The notes under the pieces: generated by a model | Databases searched by the model: none | What the model was told of the DNA's origin: nothing | Seen by the model: only the letters and a program-made list of their open reading frames with translations | Position numbers and translations under genes: made by a program | Origin: UBA6244 sp963676875 | GTDB taxonomy: Bacteria > Bacteroidota > Bacteroidia > Bacteroidales > F082 | Reading direction: 5' to 3' | Assembly (NCBI GenBank): GCA_963676875.1 | Contig: OY781436.1 | Location: forward strand, 2,108,001-2,172,000 | DNA: 64,000 bases | Part shown: positions 28,335 to 36,797 of the stretch, piece by piece | Numbering within the stretch: the first letter of the stretch is position 1 | How the letters are laid out: the number at the start of each line of letters is the position of its first letter

Positions 28335-28468
28335 TTCCTACGGGACTTTTTGGATACCTTAATTTGCATTCTACCAACATCAGCCCCGTCAGGGGCTAAA
28401 TATGGGTAGAATATGAAACAACCCCCACTGTAATGAAGTCCCGTAGGGACGATATTTCAGGCATTGTA
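28335..28468. repeat. Bacteroidota-type palindromic intergenic repeats
   Basis: Three short palindromes: GTTCCTACGGGAC (28334-28346), GCCCCGTCAGGGGC (28383-28396) and GTCCCGTAGGGAC (28439-28451), with shared tails such as TATGGGTAGAA and its inverse TTCTACC. From memory, such CCCGTAGGG units are scattered in many Bacteroidota genomes. Function unknown. Confidence 0.55.
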
Positions 28469-28544
28469 GCGTTTTCTGTTTAATTTTACCGGACAACAAA
28501 GTTTTAAAATCTGTTTATTGAGTGACTTGTAGAAGTTCAGGTTG

Positions 28545-28666
28545 TTATACCAACTATAAATTGAAGTTAGCACTACGCTGTTTATGTATAATGCCGATAT
28601 AGAATTGAAGAGGTTTCAGGAACGAAGCGAACTTAAAGCTCATTTCAATTCATAATCGGTATTAGT
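28545..28666 (-). repeat. MITE-like palindromic element, copy 3 (inverted)
   Basis: Full-length inverted copy of 11138-11255. The rest of the gap, 28667-28949, is AT-rich, without a gene, and should hold the promoter of the TPR gene at 28950. Confidence 0.7.
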
Positions 28667-28949
28667 AGTATTGAGTGCTCCAAAGCTATAAAATTCTATG
28701 TTTAATTAAATGAAGGGTTTGGTACTTGTTTAAAAAATTTAGGTTAGACTTTTTCAATAACCAATATTTCAAGTGATTGCAAATTATAGAACGATTTTCA
28801 AACGCCAGGTTTATCGTATTTTTATTCCTCTACAATCACCAAAGTCAAATTTTACCTTTTATTAAGATTTTCATAAAAAACCCCTTTACATAATATTTGT
28901 ATCTTGCGCCCCAAATAAAAATTCAATTATTCACGTAAATTTTGTTGAC

Positions 28950-29909
28950 ATGTTAAAAAAATCATTGATGATGTTGGGGCTGGTTGTATTTGTACTGGGT
29001 CTCTCGGCTCAGTCGGTTGAAGAAGCCGGAACCAAATACAATGAAGGAAATGAATTCGTAAAAGAGAAGAATTATCAAGCTGCGGTACCAGTTTACGAAC
29101 AAGCTTTAAAAATCGCCGATGAAGCCGGACCGGATGCCGCCGATCTCAAATCGAACATCGAAACACAATTGGGCAATGCTTACTATCGTGCCGGGATTGA
29201 TTTGTACAAAGGAAAAAAAATTCAAGCATCCATTGCTATGCTCGAAAAAGGGTATGCCTTTGCCGGACAAGTGGGCGATGACGATTTGAAAGGCAAAACT
29301 GCCGACCTTGTGTCGCAATTGCGTGCTAAAGTGGGCGATTCGTTGCGTAAAAAGAACAAGCTGGATGAAGCATACGCAGAATATGAAATGGCGCTGGAAA
29401 TTGATCCAACCTGTGTGAAAGCTGTTTATGGCGAAGGTTTGGTTTTTAAAGAAAAGGACGACCTGGACAAGATGCTGGAAAAAATGGACAAGGTCATCAA
29501 GATGAGCGAAGGTAATGCCAAATTAAAAAAGATGGTCGACGCTGCCCGCAAAACCTCTTCCAATGCACTGGAAGTGGCCGGCGCCAAGGAACTTCAAAAT
29601 GGAAATGCCGAAAAGGCCATCCAACTAATCAACCAGTCCATGACCTACCTCCCCGGTGAAGCCAATACTTATTACTATCTGTTGCTGGCTTACAATAAAA
29701 TAAACGACTGGGACAATGCCATCGCTTCAGGAACCAAAGCCCTGGAACTGAAAAAAGATGATAAATCGGAAATATACTTTGGATTAGGCCAGGCCAACGA
29801 AGGCAAAGGCGATAGTGCCGCAGCCTGTGCCGCATACAAAAATGTTACTTCTGGCCCCAACGTGGAGGCCGCCAAATATCAAATGACACAAGTACTTAAA
29901 TGTAGCTAG
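28950..29909 (+). CDS. secreted tetratricopeptide repeat protein
   Basis: 319 residues. Signal peptide 1-21 (ending LGLSAQ), then TPR units at about 25-60, 66-105, 120-155, 205-240 and 245-280 (for example KNYQAAVPVYEQALKIADEA). Last residues end in KCS without a sorting domain. Probably a periplasmic scaffold; partner unknown. Convergent with the AI-2E gene, with only 3 bp between the stops and no clear terminator. Confidence 0.85.
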   Translation: MLKKSLMMLGLVVFVLGLSAQSVEEAGTKYNEGNEFVKEKNYQAAVPVYEQALKIADEAGPDAADLKSNIETQLGNAYYRAGIDLYKGKKIQASIAMLEKGYAFAGQVGDDDLKGKTADLVSQLRAKVGDSLRKKNKLDEAYAEYEMALEIDPTCVKAVYGEGLVFKEKDDLDKMLEKMDKVIKMSEGNAKLKKMVDAARKTSSNALEVAGAKELQNGNAEKAIQLINQSMTYLPGEANTYYYLLLAYNKINDWDNAIASGTKALELKKDDKSEIYFGLGQANEGKGDSAAACAAYKNVTSGPNVEAAKYQMTQVLKCS

Positions 29910-29912
29910 ACA

Positions 29913-31007
29913 CTAGCTTTCGTTTACCTCTTCGGGAGGCTGTACTTTCAACTGATGCCTGTGAGCCAATGCCTCACGGGCATTTTTTTCTGATCCCAGC
30001 AAAATGGCTATCCACTCGGTGCTCTTGCGGCTTCCCAAACTAACTTTGATGGCCATGGTAATGGGTACCGAAAGCAACATACCAATGTCGCCAAATATCC
30101 AGCCCCAAAATACCAACGACAGAAATACCACCAAAGTGCTCAAATCCATGCCCTTGGCCAAAAATCGGGGCTCAATCAATTGTCCTACAACAAAATTAAT
30201 GGCACCATAACCAATGCCGGCATACAACATCCCCGACAAGCCATCGGTAACCAACACAAACAGTGTAATGGGGATAGCAGCTATGGTGGAACCGATGTTG
30301 GGAATAAACCTAAAAATAAATACCAACAAAGCCCAAATGGGAACGTAGGGTACGCCTAAAATCAACAACAGAATGGCTACCATGATTCCGGCAGCACTTC
30401 CGGTAATGGTCTTCATCCCCAAATAGTTCCTTACCTTCTTGGTGATAAGTCCCAGATTGGTTATCGACTGATCGGGCTTTTTAAGAATGGCTTCCAACTT
30501 GATAGAATAGCTTGTGGATTCACCAATTATAAACACAATCACCAGAATCAACAACACAATCTGACTCATCACGCCACCCAAACCCGTCAGGAAATTGGCA
30601 GCATAGCTAAACACATCGCCACCTCCAAATTTGGATAACACATCATCCGGCGAAATATTCACACCCATATTATTAGCCCAATGAATCACCTGGGTCGTGA
30701 CTTCGGTCATTTTTTCTTTGTATGCCGGTAAATTGGCAGTGAAGTTTTTCATGGATTGGCTGATAACAACACTCAATCCGAACAGAACACCAATCAAACT
30801 AATCATCACAATGAGGATGGCTAAGGCTCTGTTGAGCTTTTTCTTTACCAAAAAATCAATGGGTTGGTAAATGATGATGCTCATAAATATGGCCATTAAA
30901 ACCGGATTGATAATGGGTGCGGCGTAGCGCAAACCGGCAATGACAATAAAACCTGCCGCAAACAGATATATGGGATGACTCTTTGCGTAAATGGGCTTAA
31001 CTTTCAT
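29913..31007 (-). CDS. AI-2E family transporter (UPF0118)
   Basis: 364 residues with about eight helices in the typical order: two pairs at the N-terminus, a soluble part near 85-140, then a helix cluster 150-330. Family marks: FIFRFIPNIGSTIAAIP and the last-third VVFLSLVFWGWIFGDIGMLLSVP. The family includes E. coli TqsA and PerM; other members carry out Na+/H+ exchange, so the substrate is uncertain. Single gene with a bidirectional terminator upstream at 31084-31119. Confidence 0.88.
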   Translation of the reverse strand: MKVKPIYAKSHPIYLFAAGFIVIAGLRYAAPIINPVLMAIFMSIIIYQPIDFLVKKKLNRALAILIVMISLIGVLFGLSVVISQSMKNFTANLPAYKEKMTEVTTQVIHWANNMGVNISPDDVLSKFGGGDVFSYAANFLTGLGGVMSQIVLLILVIVFIIGESTSYSIKLEAILKKPDQSITNLGLITKKVRNYLGMKTITGSAAGIMVAILLLILGVPYVPIWALLVFIFRFIPNIGSTIAAIPITLFVLVTDGLSGMLYAGIGYGAINFVVGQLIEPRFLAKGMDLSTLVVFLSLVFWGWIFGDIGMLLSVPITMAIKVSLGSRKSTEWIAILLGSEKNAREALAHRHQLKVQPPEEVNES

Positions 31008-31083
31008 GGTCGTACGTTTTTAGTCTCGGCCATAAAGGTATAAAAATCAATGAAAAGATGACATCAACTTGTATAAAAACAAA

Positions 31084-31119
31084 AAACGCCCGTTGCAAGC
31101 GTGCAAGGAGCGTTTTTTT
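31084..31119 (-). terminator. rho-independent terminator after porZ
   Basis: Stem AACGC plus TTGCA with loop AGCG pairs to TGCAA and GCGTT, followed by a T run on both strands. Placed 30 bp after the porZ stop codon. Confidence 0.7.
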
Positions 31120-31148
31120 GTTGTGAAAATCACCCTCGTTGAGGGCAT

Positions 31149-33485
31149 TTATCTCACAATTAAAATTTTGGTAACTACCTTTTCTGCCTTGTCTTCGGTA
31201 AAGGCAAACACCATGTAGATGCCCGTGGCCACTTCCTGTCCGTCGAAATTTCTGCCATCCCAAACAGCTTGTCCGCCTTCGCTCAGGGTTTGGTAAACCA
31301 GGTTTCCGTATGTGTCGGTAATCTTAATATGCGAGTTGCTTACCAGACCTTTAATGGCAATTTCACCATGGTAATTTTCACGCACGGGGTTGGGATAGGC
31401 ATACACCTTTGATCCGGGAGGATTTGGTGGGGTTGCTGTTCCACGGTACGAAATCAGTCCGTTGGCGGTTCCGATATAAACTTCTCCGTCCTGATCGATG
31501 CCAATGCTCACAATTTGGTTGGAAAGCAAGGGGCTGTTTTCGGCAGTAAAATGGTGTATTTCCTCTTGTCCGTCGGGCGAAAACAAGAAAACCCCCGTAC
31601 GCTCGGTTCCTATCCATTTGCGGTTGGCACCATCAACGGTAATGGCTGTAACAAGTTCTGTTTCAAGCAATATGTCGGCCAACCCGGATCCGTCGTTGCG
31701 GGGAACAAGTATTTGCTGTGCATCGTAATTGGTTCCGGGTGTAAAAATGTTTTCGGGTGAATAAAACACACAAACGCCTTTGTCGGTGCCCACCCACACT
31801 TCGCCATCCAGATCGGAGGCAAACGAATACACTTTGTTGCCCGGGATATTTCCCAACCCTGTTGTTGAACGCAGGATTTTGGTTTGGTCATCTGTGGGAT
31901 CATCGAGGGTATTGTTGTCGTTGAATACGATGATGAACCCGTCCGACCGTTTGATAATCCACTTTTGGTTGTAACCGTCCACCATGAGTTGGGCAATGTC
32001 TTTTCCGCTCTGACCGCTTCCAAGGTTATACGAAACCCATTCGCCATTGTTTTTCATCACCGACAACAAATCGGGAGCACCTGAGTTGGCTGCCCAAAGG
32101 TTGTGGTTAGAGTCGTAATCGAGCCCGCTGACAATAGTCAATGAGGGTGCATTCGTCCACGGTTGCAGGCTTGAATTTTGCTCATCATACACTTGAGTCA
32201 GCTCATTGTTCTCAAATTTAATCATGCCTCCGCCCCATGTTCCGATGTAGGCAATGTTTGAATTGTTGGGATCTACTTTTGCCGTTACATAATCTGAAAT
32301 GGTATCAAAAGCAGGCGTATTTCCCCGGTTATGCGTGGTCCAGGTGCCGTCTGCCGACGAAAATACGCCATCCACCATATACCCTTTTCCCCAATCAGAC
32401 TCATGACCTCCCGAAGCAACCCACACATTGGTTCCGCCACAATCGAGGTCGAAAATGTTTTTGGTGCCGGGTCCGTTCGGTTTAATAAACTCGCCTGACC
32501 AACCGTTATTCCATACCTTGGCCAAACCAACATATTTATCGCCAATCCAATAATAATTGTTGTCGGATATGGCTGATAAGGGTTGTAATCCTACGTCGGA
32601 GGGTCGATAAATAATCCGGATTTTTTCCAATTGGCTATTAAACACAGATACGGATCCTTCATTTACTACAAGAAGCTCATTTTCAGAAACCCTCATTTGG
32701 TATCTGCCATAATTCATTTCTCTGTCGAAGTAATCCCAGGAGGTTCCATTGTAGATAAACATGGTGTCGGACTTCCATTGAGTTGATTTATAGTTGGTAA
32801 TGATATCTCCCTGAAAGGAAGCAATCAGGTTGTATTTCAGGTTAGGATATTTCATGGAGTTATCCTTGGTCCATTGTTGGTAGTCGGCCAGGTTGTTGGC
32901 ATTTACATCTGCGAAATATACTCCACTTTCGGTAGCTGCAAAAAAAGAGGTGTCGTTATAGGTCAGGTCGAGCACATCAAAGGCATTGCCCTCAGGCCCC
33001 ATGTACCAGGTGTCGTAAATTTCCAAACGCTGCATATCCACTACAACAATCCCAAAACCACACGATAAATAGGCATATTTGTCTTTGATGAGAATATTGT
33101 TGATGGTTTTGTTACCCAAAATTTCCTTATCGCGAATATCCGAAATGTTGATTACGCTGCCATCGGGATACACCACATCGAGGTTGGCATTGGAATAAGC
33201 CACCAACAAAGCATCTTCAGTGGGGTTATAACCTATCTTGTTTATGCCCACATCGCTCAAGCCTTTTACCTTATCAAAAAGCAATACGCTGTTGTCGTCC
33301 TGATTATAAATGAACATGCTGTAGGGTGTGGCTGCATACACCGAATTGTGTACCAGAGCCACGTCGATTACGTTGCTATACGGAAGGTGTGTACGCCACG
33401 AACCAATGCCGGAATCCTGGGCTGTAATTCCTGAAATGAGGACCGAAAGAAATAAAAATAGGAAAATGCGTTTTATATGTACCAT
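31149..33485 (-). CDS. porZ: PorZ, type IX secretion sortase-complex subunit
   Basis: 778 residues. Signal peptide ending SGITAQ, then GSWRTHLPYSNVIDVA, the well-conserved PorZ start. Two seven-bladed propeller regions (about 30-350 and 360-670) with two-component-regulator-type blades (VWVGTDKGVCVF, IGTANGLISY) and a C-terminal type A sorting domain (YPNPVRENYHGEI to the end). In Porphyromonas PorZ is part of the surface attachment complex with PorU, which cleaves cargo tails and links them to A-LPS. This supports a working T9SS that exports the cargo proteins found elsewhere in the window. Confidence 0.88.
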   Translation of the reverse strand: MVHIKRIFLFLFLSVLISGITAQDSGIGSWRTHLPYSNVIDVALVHNSVYAATPYSMFIYNQDDNSVLLFDKVKGLSDVGINKIGYNPTEDALLVAYSNANLDVVYPDGSVINISDIRDKEILGNKTINNILIKDKYAYLSCGFGIVVVDMQRLEIYDTWYMGPEGNAFDVLDLTYNDTSFFAATESGVYFADVNANNLADYQQWTKDNSMKYPNLKYNLIASFQGDIITNYKSTQWKSDTMFIYNGTSWDYFDREMNYGRYQMRVSENELLVVNEGSVSVFNSQLEKIRIIYRPSDVGLQPLSAISDNNYYWIGDKYVGLAKVWNNGWSGEFIKPNGPGTKNIFDLDCGGTNVWVASGGHESDWGKGYMVDGVFSSADGTWTTHNRGNTPAFDTISDYVTAKVDPNNSNIAYIGTWGGGMIKFENNELTQVYDEQNSSLQPWTNAPSLTIVSGLDYDSNHNLWAANSGAPDLLSVMKNNGEWVSYNLGSGQSGKDIAQLMVDGYNQKWIIKRSDGFIIVFNDNNTLDDPTDDQTKILRSTTGLGNIPGNKVYSFASDLDGEVWVGTDKGVCVFYSPENIFTPGTNYDAQQILVPRNDGSGLADILLETELVTAITVDGANRKWIGTERTGVFLFSPDGQEEIHHFTAENSPLLSNQIVSIGIDQDGEVYIGTANGLISYRGTATPPNPPGSKVYAYPNPVRENYHGEIAIKGLVSNSHIKITDTYGNLVYQTLSEGGQAVWDGRNFDGQEVATGIYMVFAFTEDKAEKVVTKILIVR

Positions 33486-33591
33486 CTTTGGTATTAATTT
33501 AAGTTTAGTATTAACTGCAAATTACCTCATTTATTGTAAATAAAACAACATCGCTGTTGGTCATAGCATAATTGTGGTGAGTTAATATTGC

Positions 33592-33599
33592 TATTTTTG
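33592..33599 (+). promoter_or_regulatory. -7 box of the AraC-type gene
   Basis: TATTTTTG fits TAnnTTTG, with TTG 17 bp upstream. It ends only 6 bp before the ATG at 33606, so the mRNA would start at or next to the start codon (leaderless or nearly so). Confidence 0.45.
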
Positions 33600-33605
33600 T
33601 GCATC

Positions 33606-34193
33606 ATGAATAAATGTACCCTACATCTTAACAACATGATTTCCGATTGCTGCATTCGTGTGGTTCGAATGGATTTGGAAGCGATGGGGGTAAAGGTGGT
33701 GAAAATTGCATTGGGAGAGGTAGTTATCCGTTTCAACCCGGATAAAACACCCATGGATGCCATTGAGAAGATGTTGGAATCCGGGGGTTTTACGCGAATT
33801 AAGAACAAGGAAGGTTTGTTGGTGGACGAAATCCGGCGGGCGGTAATTGCGCTGGTTCACCAAACCACGTTCAATGCCATGGTGCGAAATTCCGATTATT
33901 TGGTGGGTAAATTTGGGAAAACCTATCCCTACCTGTCGTCGGTTTTTAGTAAATATCAAGGCATTACTTTAGAAAAATACATTATCCTTCAAAAAATAGA
34001 AAAGATAAAATTATTGATAGAAGAAGACGAACTCTCCCTAAGCGAAATTGCCTTTATGATGGGTTATAGCAGCGTGCAGTACCTTTCCACTCAGTTTAAA
34101 AGTGTTGCAGGAATTTCGGTATCGGAATTCAAGAAGCAACCGGCCAAATTTCGTGTGGCCATCGAAAATCTTGGAAAGGAAAACACAGAATGA
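33606..34193 (+). CDS. AraC-type regulator with HMA-like N-terminal domain
   Basis: 195 residues from the ATG at 33606. The first 70 resemble a ferredoxin-like heavy-metal-associated fold (strand CTLHLNN, helix CCIRVVRMDLEAMG, strands VKVVKIALGEVVI, then PMDAIEKMLESGGF) but without the metal-binding CxxC. The C-terminal 100 residues form an AraC/XylS double helix-turn-helix (YLSSVFSKYQGITLEKYI; LSLSEIAFMMGYSSVQYLSTQFKSVAG). A known small Bacteroidota type; metal or stress sensing is possible but unproven. Divergent from porZ, upstream of the mla genes. Confidence 0.8.
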   Translation: MNKCTLHLNNMISDCCIRVVRMDLEAMGVKVVKIALGEVVIRFNPDKTPMDAIEKMLESGGFTRIKNKEGLLVDEIRRAVIALVHQTTFNAMVRNSDYLVGKFGKTYPYLSSVFSKYQGITLEKYIILQKIEKIKLLIEEDELSLSEIAFMMGYSSVQYLSTQFKSVAGISVSEFKKQPAKFRVAIENLGKENTE

Positions 34194-34318
34194 TGCATCC
34201 GGCAGGTTGTAGCTTCTATCCAATATTTTTTGGCAACCACCGTTATTGGAAAGAAGAATTTACCGGATGGCCGAATCAGTTGATAAAAAACAATTACCTT
34301 AGCCCTTAGAATAATACT

Positions 34319-35053
34319 ATGATTAGCGAAATTGGCAAATACCTTATTATCATATTTCAGGCCTTCAAACGACCTGATAAGGGACGCGTGTTCAGGAAAC
34401 AACTTATTATTGACTTTCAGGCACTTGGGGTAAGTTCCATTGGGCTGGTGGCCTTTATTTCTTTGTTTACCGGTGGCATCATCGCCTTGCAAACGGCCTA
34501 CAATATCGACAACCCGTTGGTACCCATGTGGCTCATCGGATACACCACCAAGCAAATGATGATTCTGGAATTTTCTCCCACCATCATCAGTTTGATACTG
34601 GTAGGAAAAGTGGGTTCAAGTATCGCCTCCGAAATAGGCACCATGCGTGTAACCGAGCAAATAGATGCCCTGGAGGTTATGGGCATTAATCCGGCCAACT
34701 ACCTCATCCTCCCCAAAATTACCGCAGCCATGATTTACAACCCCATCCTGATTGTCTTTTCGATGGGCATTGGACTGTTCGGTGGATGGTTTGCCGTAGT
34801 AGTTACCGGACAAGTTACTTCGGTGGCCTTTATCGATGGACTGCAATCGTTCTGGGATCCCTTTTCCATCACTTACGCCCTTATTAAAACATTGGTGTTT
34901 GCGTTTATTCTGGCTTCGGTGGCCGGCTACAAAGGATATACCGTGAAAGGTGGCTCGGTAGAAGTAGGTAAAGCCAGCACCCAGGCCGTAGTCATTAGCA
35001 GTATCCTGATTATTGTTTTCGACCTGATACTCACCCAGATGTTGCTCACATGA
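34319..35053 (+). CDS. mlaE: MlaE-type ABC transporter permease
   Basis: 244 residues with five to six helices. Family marks: FTGGIIALQTAYN, the segment VGKVGSSIASEIGTMRVTEQIDALEVMGINP (the coupling region of MlaE/YrbE), and the final glycine-rich VAGYKGYTVKGGSVEVGKAST. Moves phospholipid between inner and outer membrane together with an MCE protein, which is not in this window. Overlaps the ATPase gene by 4 bp (ATGA), so they are coupled. Confidence 0.92.
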   Translation: MISEIGKYLIIIFQAFKRPDKGRVFRKQLIIDFQALGVSSIGLVAFISLFTGGIIALQTAYNIDNPLVPMWLIGYTTKQMMILEFSPTIISLILVGKVGSSIASEIGTMRVTEQIDALEVMGINPANYLILPKITAAMIYNPILIVFSMGIGLFGGWFAVVVTGQVTSVAFIDGLQSFWDPFSITYALIKTLVFAFILASVAGYKGYTVKGGSVEVGKASTQAVVISSILIIVFDLILTQMLLT

Positions 35054-35802
35054 TTGAAGTTAAAAACATATCCAAGTCGTTCGACGGCCAGCAGGTGCTA
35101 AAAAATATCAGTACTACCTTTGAAAAAGGAAAAACTAACCTCATTATCGGACAAAGTGGCTCCGGAAAAACAGTACTTATGAAGTGCTGCATCGGGTTGC
35201 TTAATATCGATGAAGGGGAAATTAATTTTGATGGCCGGCGTTTTTCGAACCTGAAGGGAAAAATGCAGAAAACCGTGCGTCAGGAAATGGGGGTGCTGTT
35301 TCAGGGAGGAGCACTTTTCGATTCTTATACCGTGGAAGAAAATGTGATGTTTCCACTCAACATGTTTACCAACCAGTCGTTGGAAGAAAAGCGTGCACGC
35401 GTGAATGAAGTGCTGGGGCATGTAAACCTGCAAAATGTGAATGCCAGATATCCTTCCGAAATTAGTGGCGGCATGGTAAAACGTGTGGCCATTGCCCGAG
35501 CTATTGCGCTCAATCCCAAGTATTTATTTTGCGACGAACCCAATTCAGGTCTCGACCCCAAAACGGCTGAGGTAATAGATGAACTGATTTCGGAACTCAC
35601 CGAAAAGTTTCAAATGACTACCGTGATTAATACCCACGACATGAACTCGGTGTTGCAGATTGGTCAAAAAATTGCCTATATCTACAAAGGCGAATTGTGG
35701 TGGGAAGGCGATCATAAGGGTATTCTCGAAACCACCAACAAAGAACTCAACGATTTTGTTTTTTCTACAGAACTTACCCGAAGATTAAAACCCACAAGAT
35801 AA
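35050..35802 (+). CDS. mlaF: MlaF-type ABC transporter ATP-binding protein
   Basis: 250 residues. Walker A IGQSGSGKTVL (about 34-44), signature EISGGMVKRVAIARAIA, Walker B YLFCDEPNSGLDP, H-loop INTHDMNS. The variant signature SGGM is the one typical of MlaF. Energises lipid transport with MlaE (34319-35053). The next gene, cvpA-like, starts 8 bp later, giving a three-gene unit. Confidence 0.93.
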   Translation: MIEVKNISKSFDGQQVLKNISTTFEKGKTNLIIGQSGSGKTVLMKCCIGLLNIDEGEINFDGRRFSNLKGKMQKTVRQEMGVLFQGGALFDSYTVEENVMFPLNMFTNQSLEEKRARVNEVLGHVNLQNVNARYPSEISGGMVKRVAIARAIALNPKYLFCDEPNSGLDPKTAEVIDELISELTEKFQMTTVINTHDMNSVLQIGQKIAYIYKGELWWEGDHKGILETTNKELNDFVFSTELTRRLKPTR

Positions 35803-35809
35803 GTAGCTT

Positions 35810-36349
35810 ATGGAAGTAAACATACTCGATATTATATTTCTTGTTCCACTGCTGTTGTTTGCTTACAATGGTTTTAAAAAAGGAATTATCATCGAGGTAG
35901 CTAGTTTGGCCGCCTTGATTTTGGGACTGTATTTTGCTTTTTATTTCTCCGATCTGGCTGCCGATTTATTAAACAAGTGGTTTACCATTGACCCGGGTTA
36001 TATGGCTGCCATTGCCTTTATTGTTACTTTTTTGGTGGTTGTCATTGTCGTTATAGCGGTGGGAAAAGTTCTTCAGAAATTTATCGATATTCTGCTGCTT
36101 GGATTTTTCAACAAATTGGCCGGTGCGGTTTTTGGTTTTCTCAAAGGCGCCTTAGTTCTGAGTATCATGATTTTCATTATCAATTACTTTGATGTAAGCA
36201 GAAGTGTGTTTAACAGGGAAACTTGTGACAAATCCATTTTTTACGGGCCGGTGGAGTCCATTGCCCCGAAATTGTATTCCTGGATAAAAACCACCAATTT
36301 TAAATTTGATATTCCCACCAAAGAGGAAATTCTGGACGAAGTGTATTAG
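35810..36349 (+). CDS. CvpA family membrane protein
   Basis: 179 residues with four helices (about 5-25, 28-48, 65-88, 100-127) and the CvpA pattern DIIFLVPLLLFAYNGFKKG followed by ALIFGLY-like ALILGLYFAF. CvpA proteins support envelope stress or bile resistance; the exact task is unknown. The C-terminal 50 residues are soluble. End of the mla unit. Confidence 0.85.
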   Translation: MEVNILDIIFLVPLLLFAYNGFKKGIIIEVASLAALILGLYFAFYFSDLAADLLNKWFTIDPGYMAAIAFIVTFLVVVIVVIAVGKVLQKFIDILLLGFFNKLAGAVFGFLKGALVLSIMIFIINYFDVSRSVFNRETCDKSIFYGPVESIAPKLYSWIKTTNFKFDIPTKEEILDEVY

Positions 36350-36350
36350 C

Positions 36351-36391
36351 ACAAAAAAACAGGGAACCTGCTTTTTCAACACATTCCCTGT
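36351..36391 (-). terminator. rho-independent terminator, minus strand
   Basis: ACAGGGAA and TTCCCTGT form an 8-bp stem; on the minus strand it is followed by seven T. It starts 2 bp after the cvpA-like stop codon, but the T run fits minus-strand transcripts, either purF read-through or the candidate RNA at 36352-36698. Confidence 0.7.
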
Positions 36392-36698
36392 TCACTTGTC
36401 TTCAAGCCTTAGCTTATCGACTCGTGGTCAGTTGGATTTTCCGCTAACCGTTTCCGCACGCTCCGTAGAGTGGCATTTACTGTATCCGGTTTTAAGATCC
36501 TGGATTTCTCCGTTATCTTTTCCGGTGTTGTCTGCCTTCTGAATTTCAGTTTCTTGCGAAATCCTGTCAGGTGAATCAGTCCGGTTTTCACCGTCGATTC
36601 GCTCTATTTAAAGAGCCTTCGGGCTTGCTTTTTGCTGATCTGGCTTTCGCCACCCTGCATCCGGCGTCCCATGCAGCAACAGCGGGTATCCTCACTGG
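36352..36698 (-). ncRNA. candidate non-coding RNA of about 347 nt
   Basis: Bounded by a consensus promoter (36705-36736) and a strong terminator (36351-36391) on the minus strand. Inside there are several short stems (GGCGAAAGCC, GCTCTTTAAATAGAGC, CGGTGAAAACCGG, GGTGAA...TTCACC) and no convincing gene; one GTG-started basic ORF (36409-36591, 60 codons) has no recognised relatives. I looked for RNase P, tmRNA and 6S landmarks and did not find them. Could also be a long purF 3' region. Confidence 0.4.
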
Positions 36699-36704
36699 CT
36701 GCTT

Positions 36705-36736
36705 CAAAATTACTGCAGATGCCCACCGTTTGTCAA
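36705..36736 (-). promoter_or_regulatory. promoter downstream of purF
   Basis: TTGACA (36736-36731), 21 bp after the TTG, then TAATTTTG (36712-36705), matching the Bacteroidota TTG / TAnnTTTG pattern on the minus strand. It points into a gene-free stretch with a terminator at its end. Confidence 0.5.
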
Positions 36737-36797
36737 TAAAATTCAATGCGGAGTTGTTAACAATCTATTAACCAAGGTTGTTCACAATGGTTTAAAA

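Noticed and set aside
36306..36542. Plus-strand ORF behind cvpA
   Set aside because: Overlaps the terminator and the end of cvpA; low-complexity translation without a start signal.
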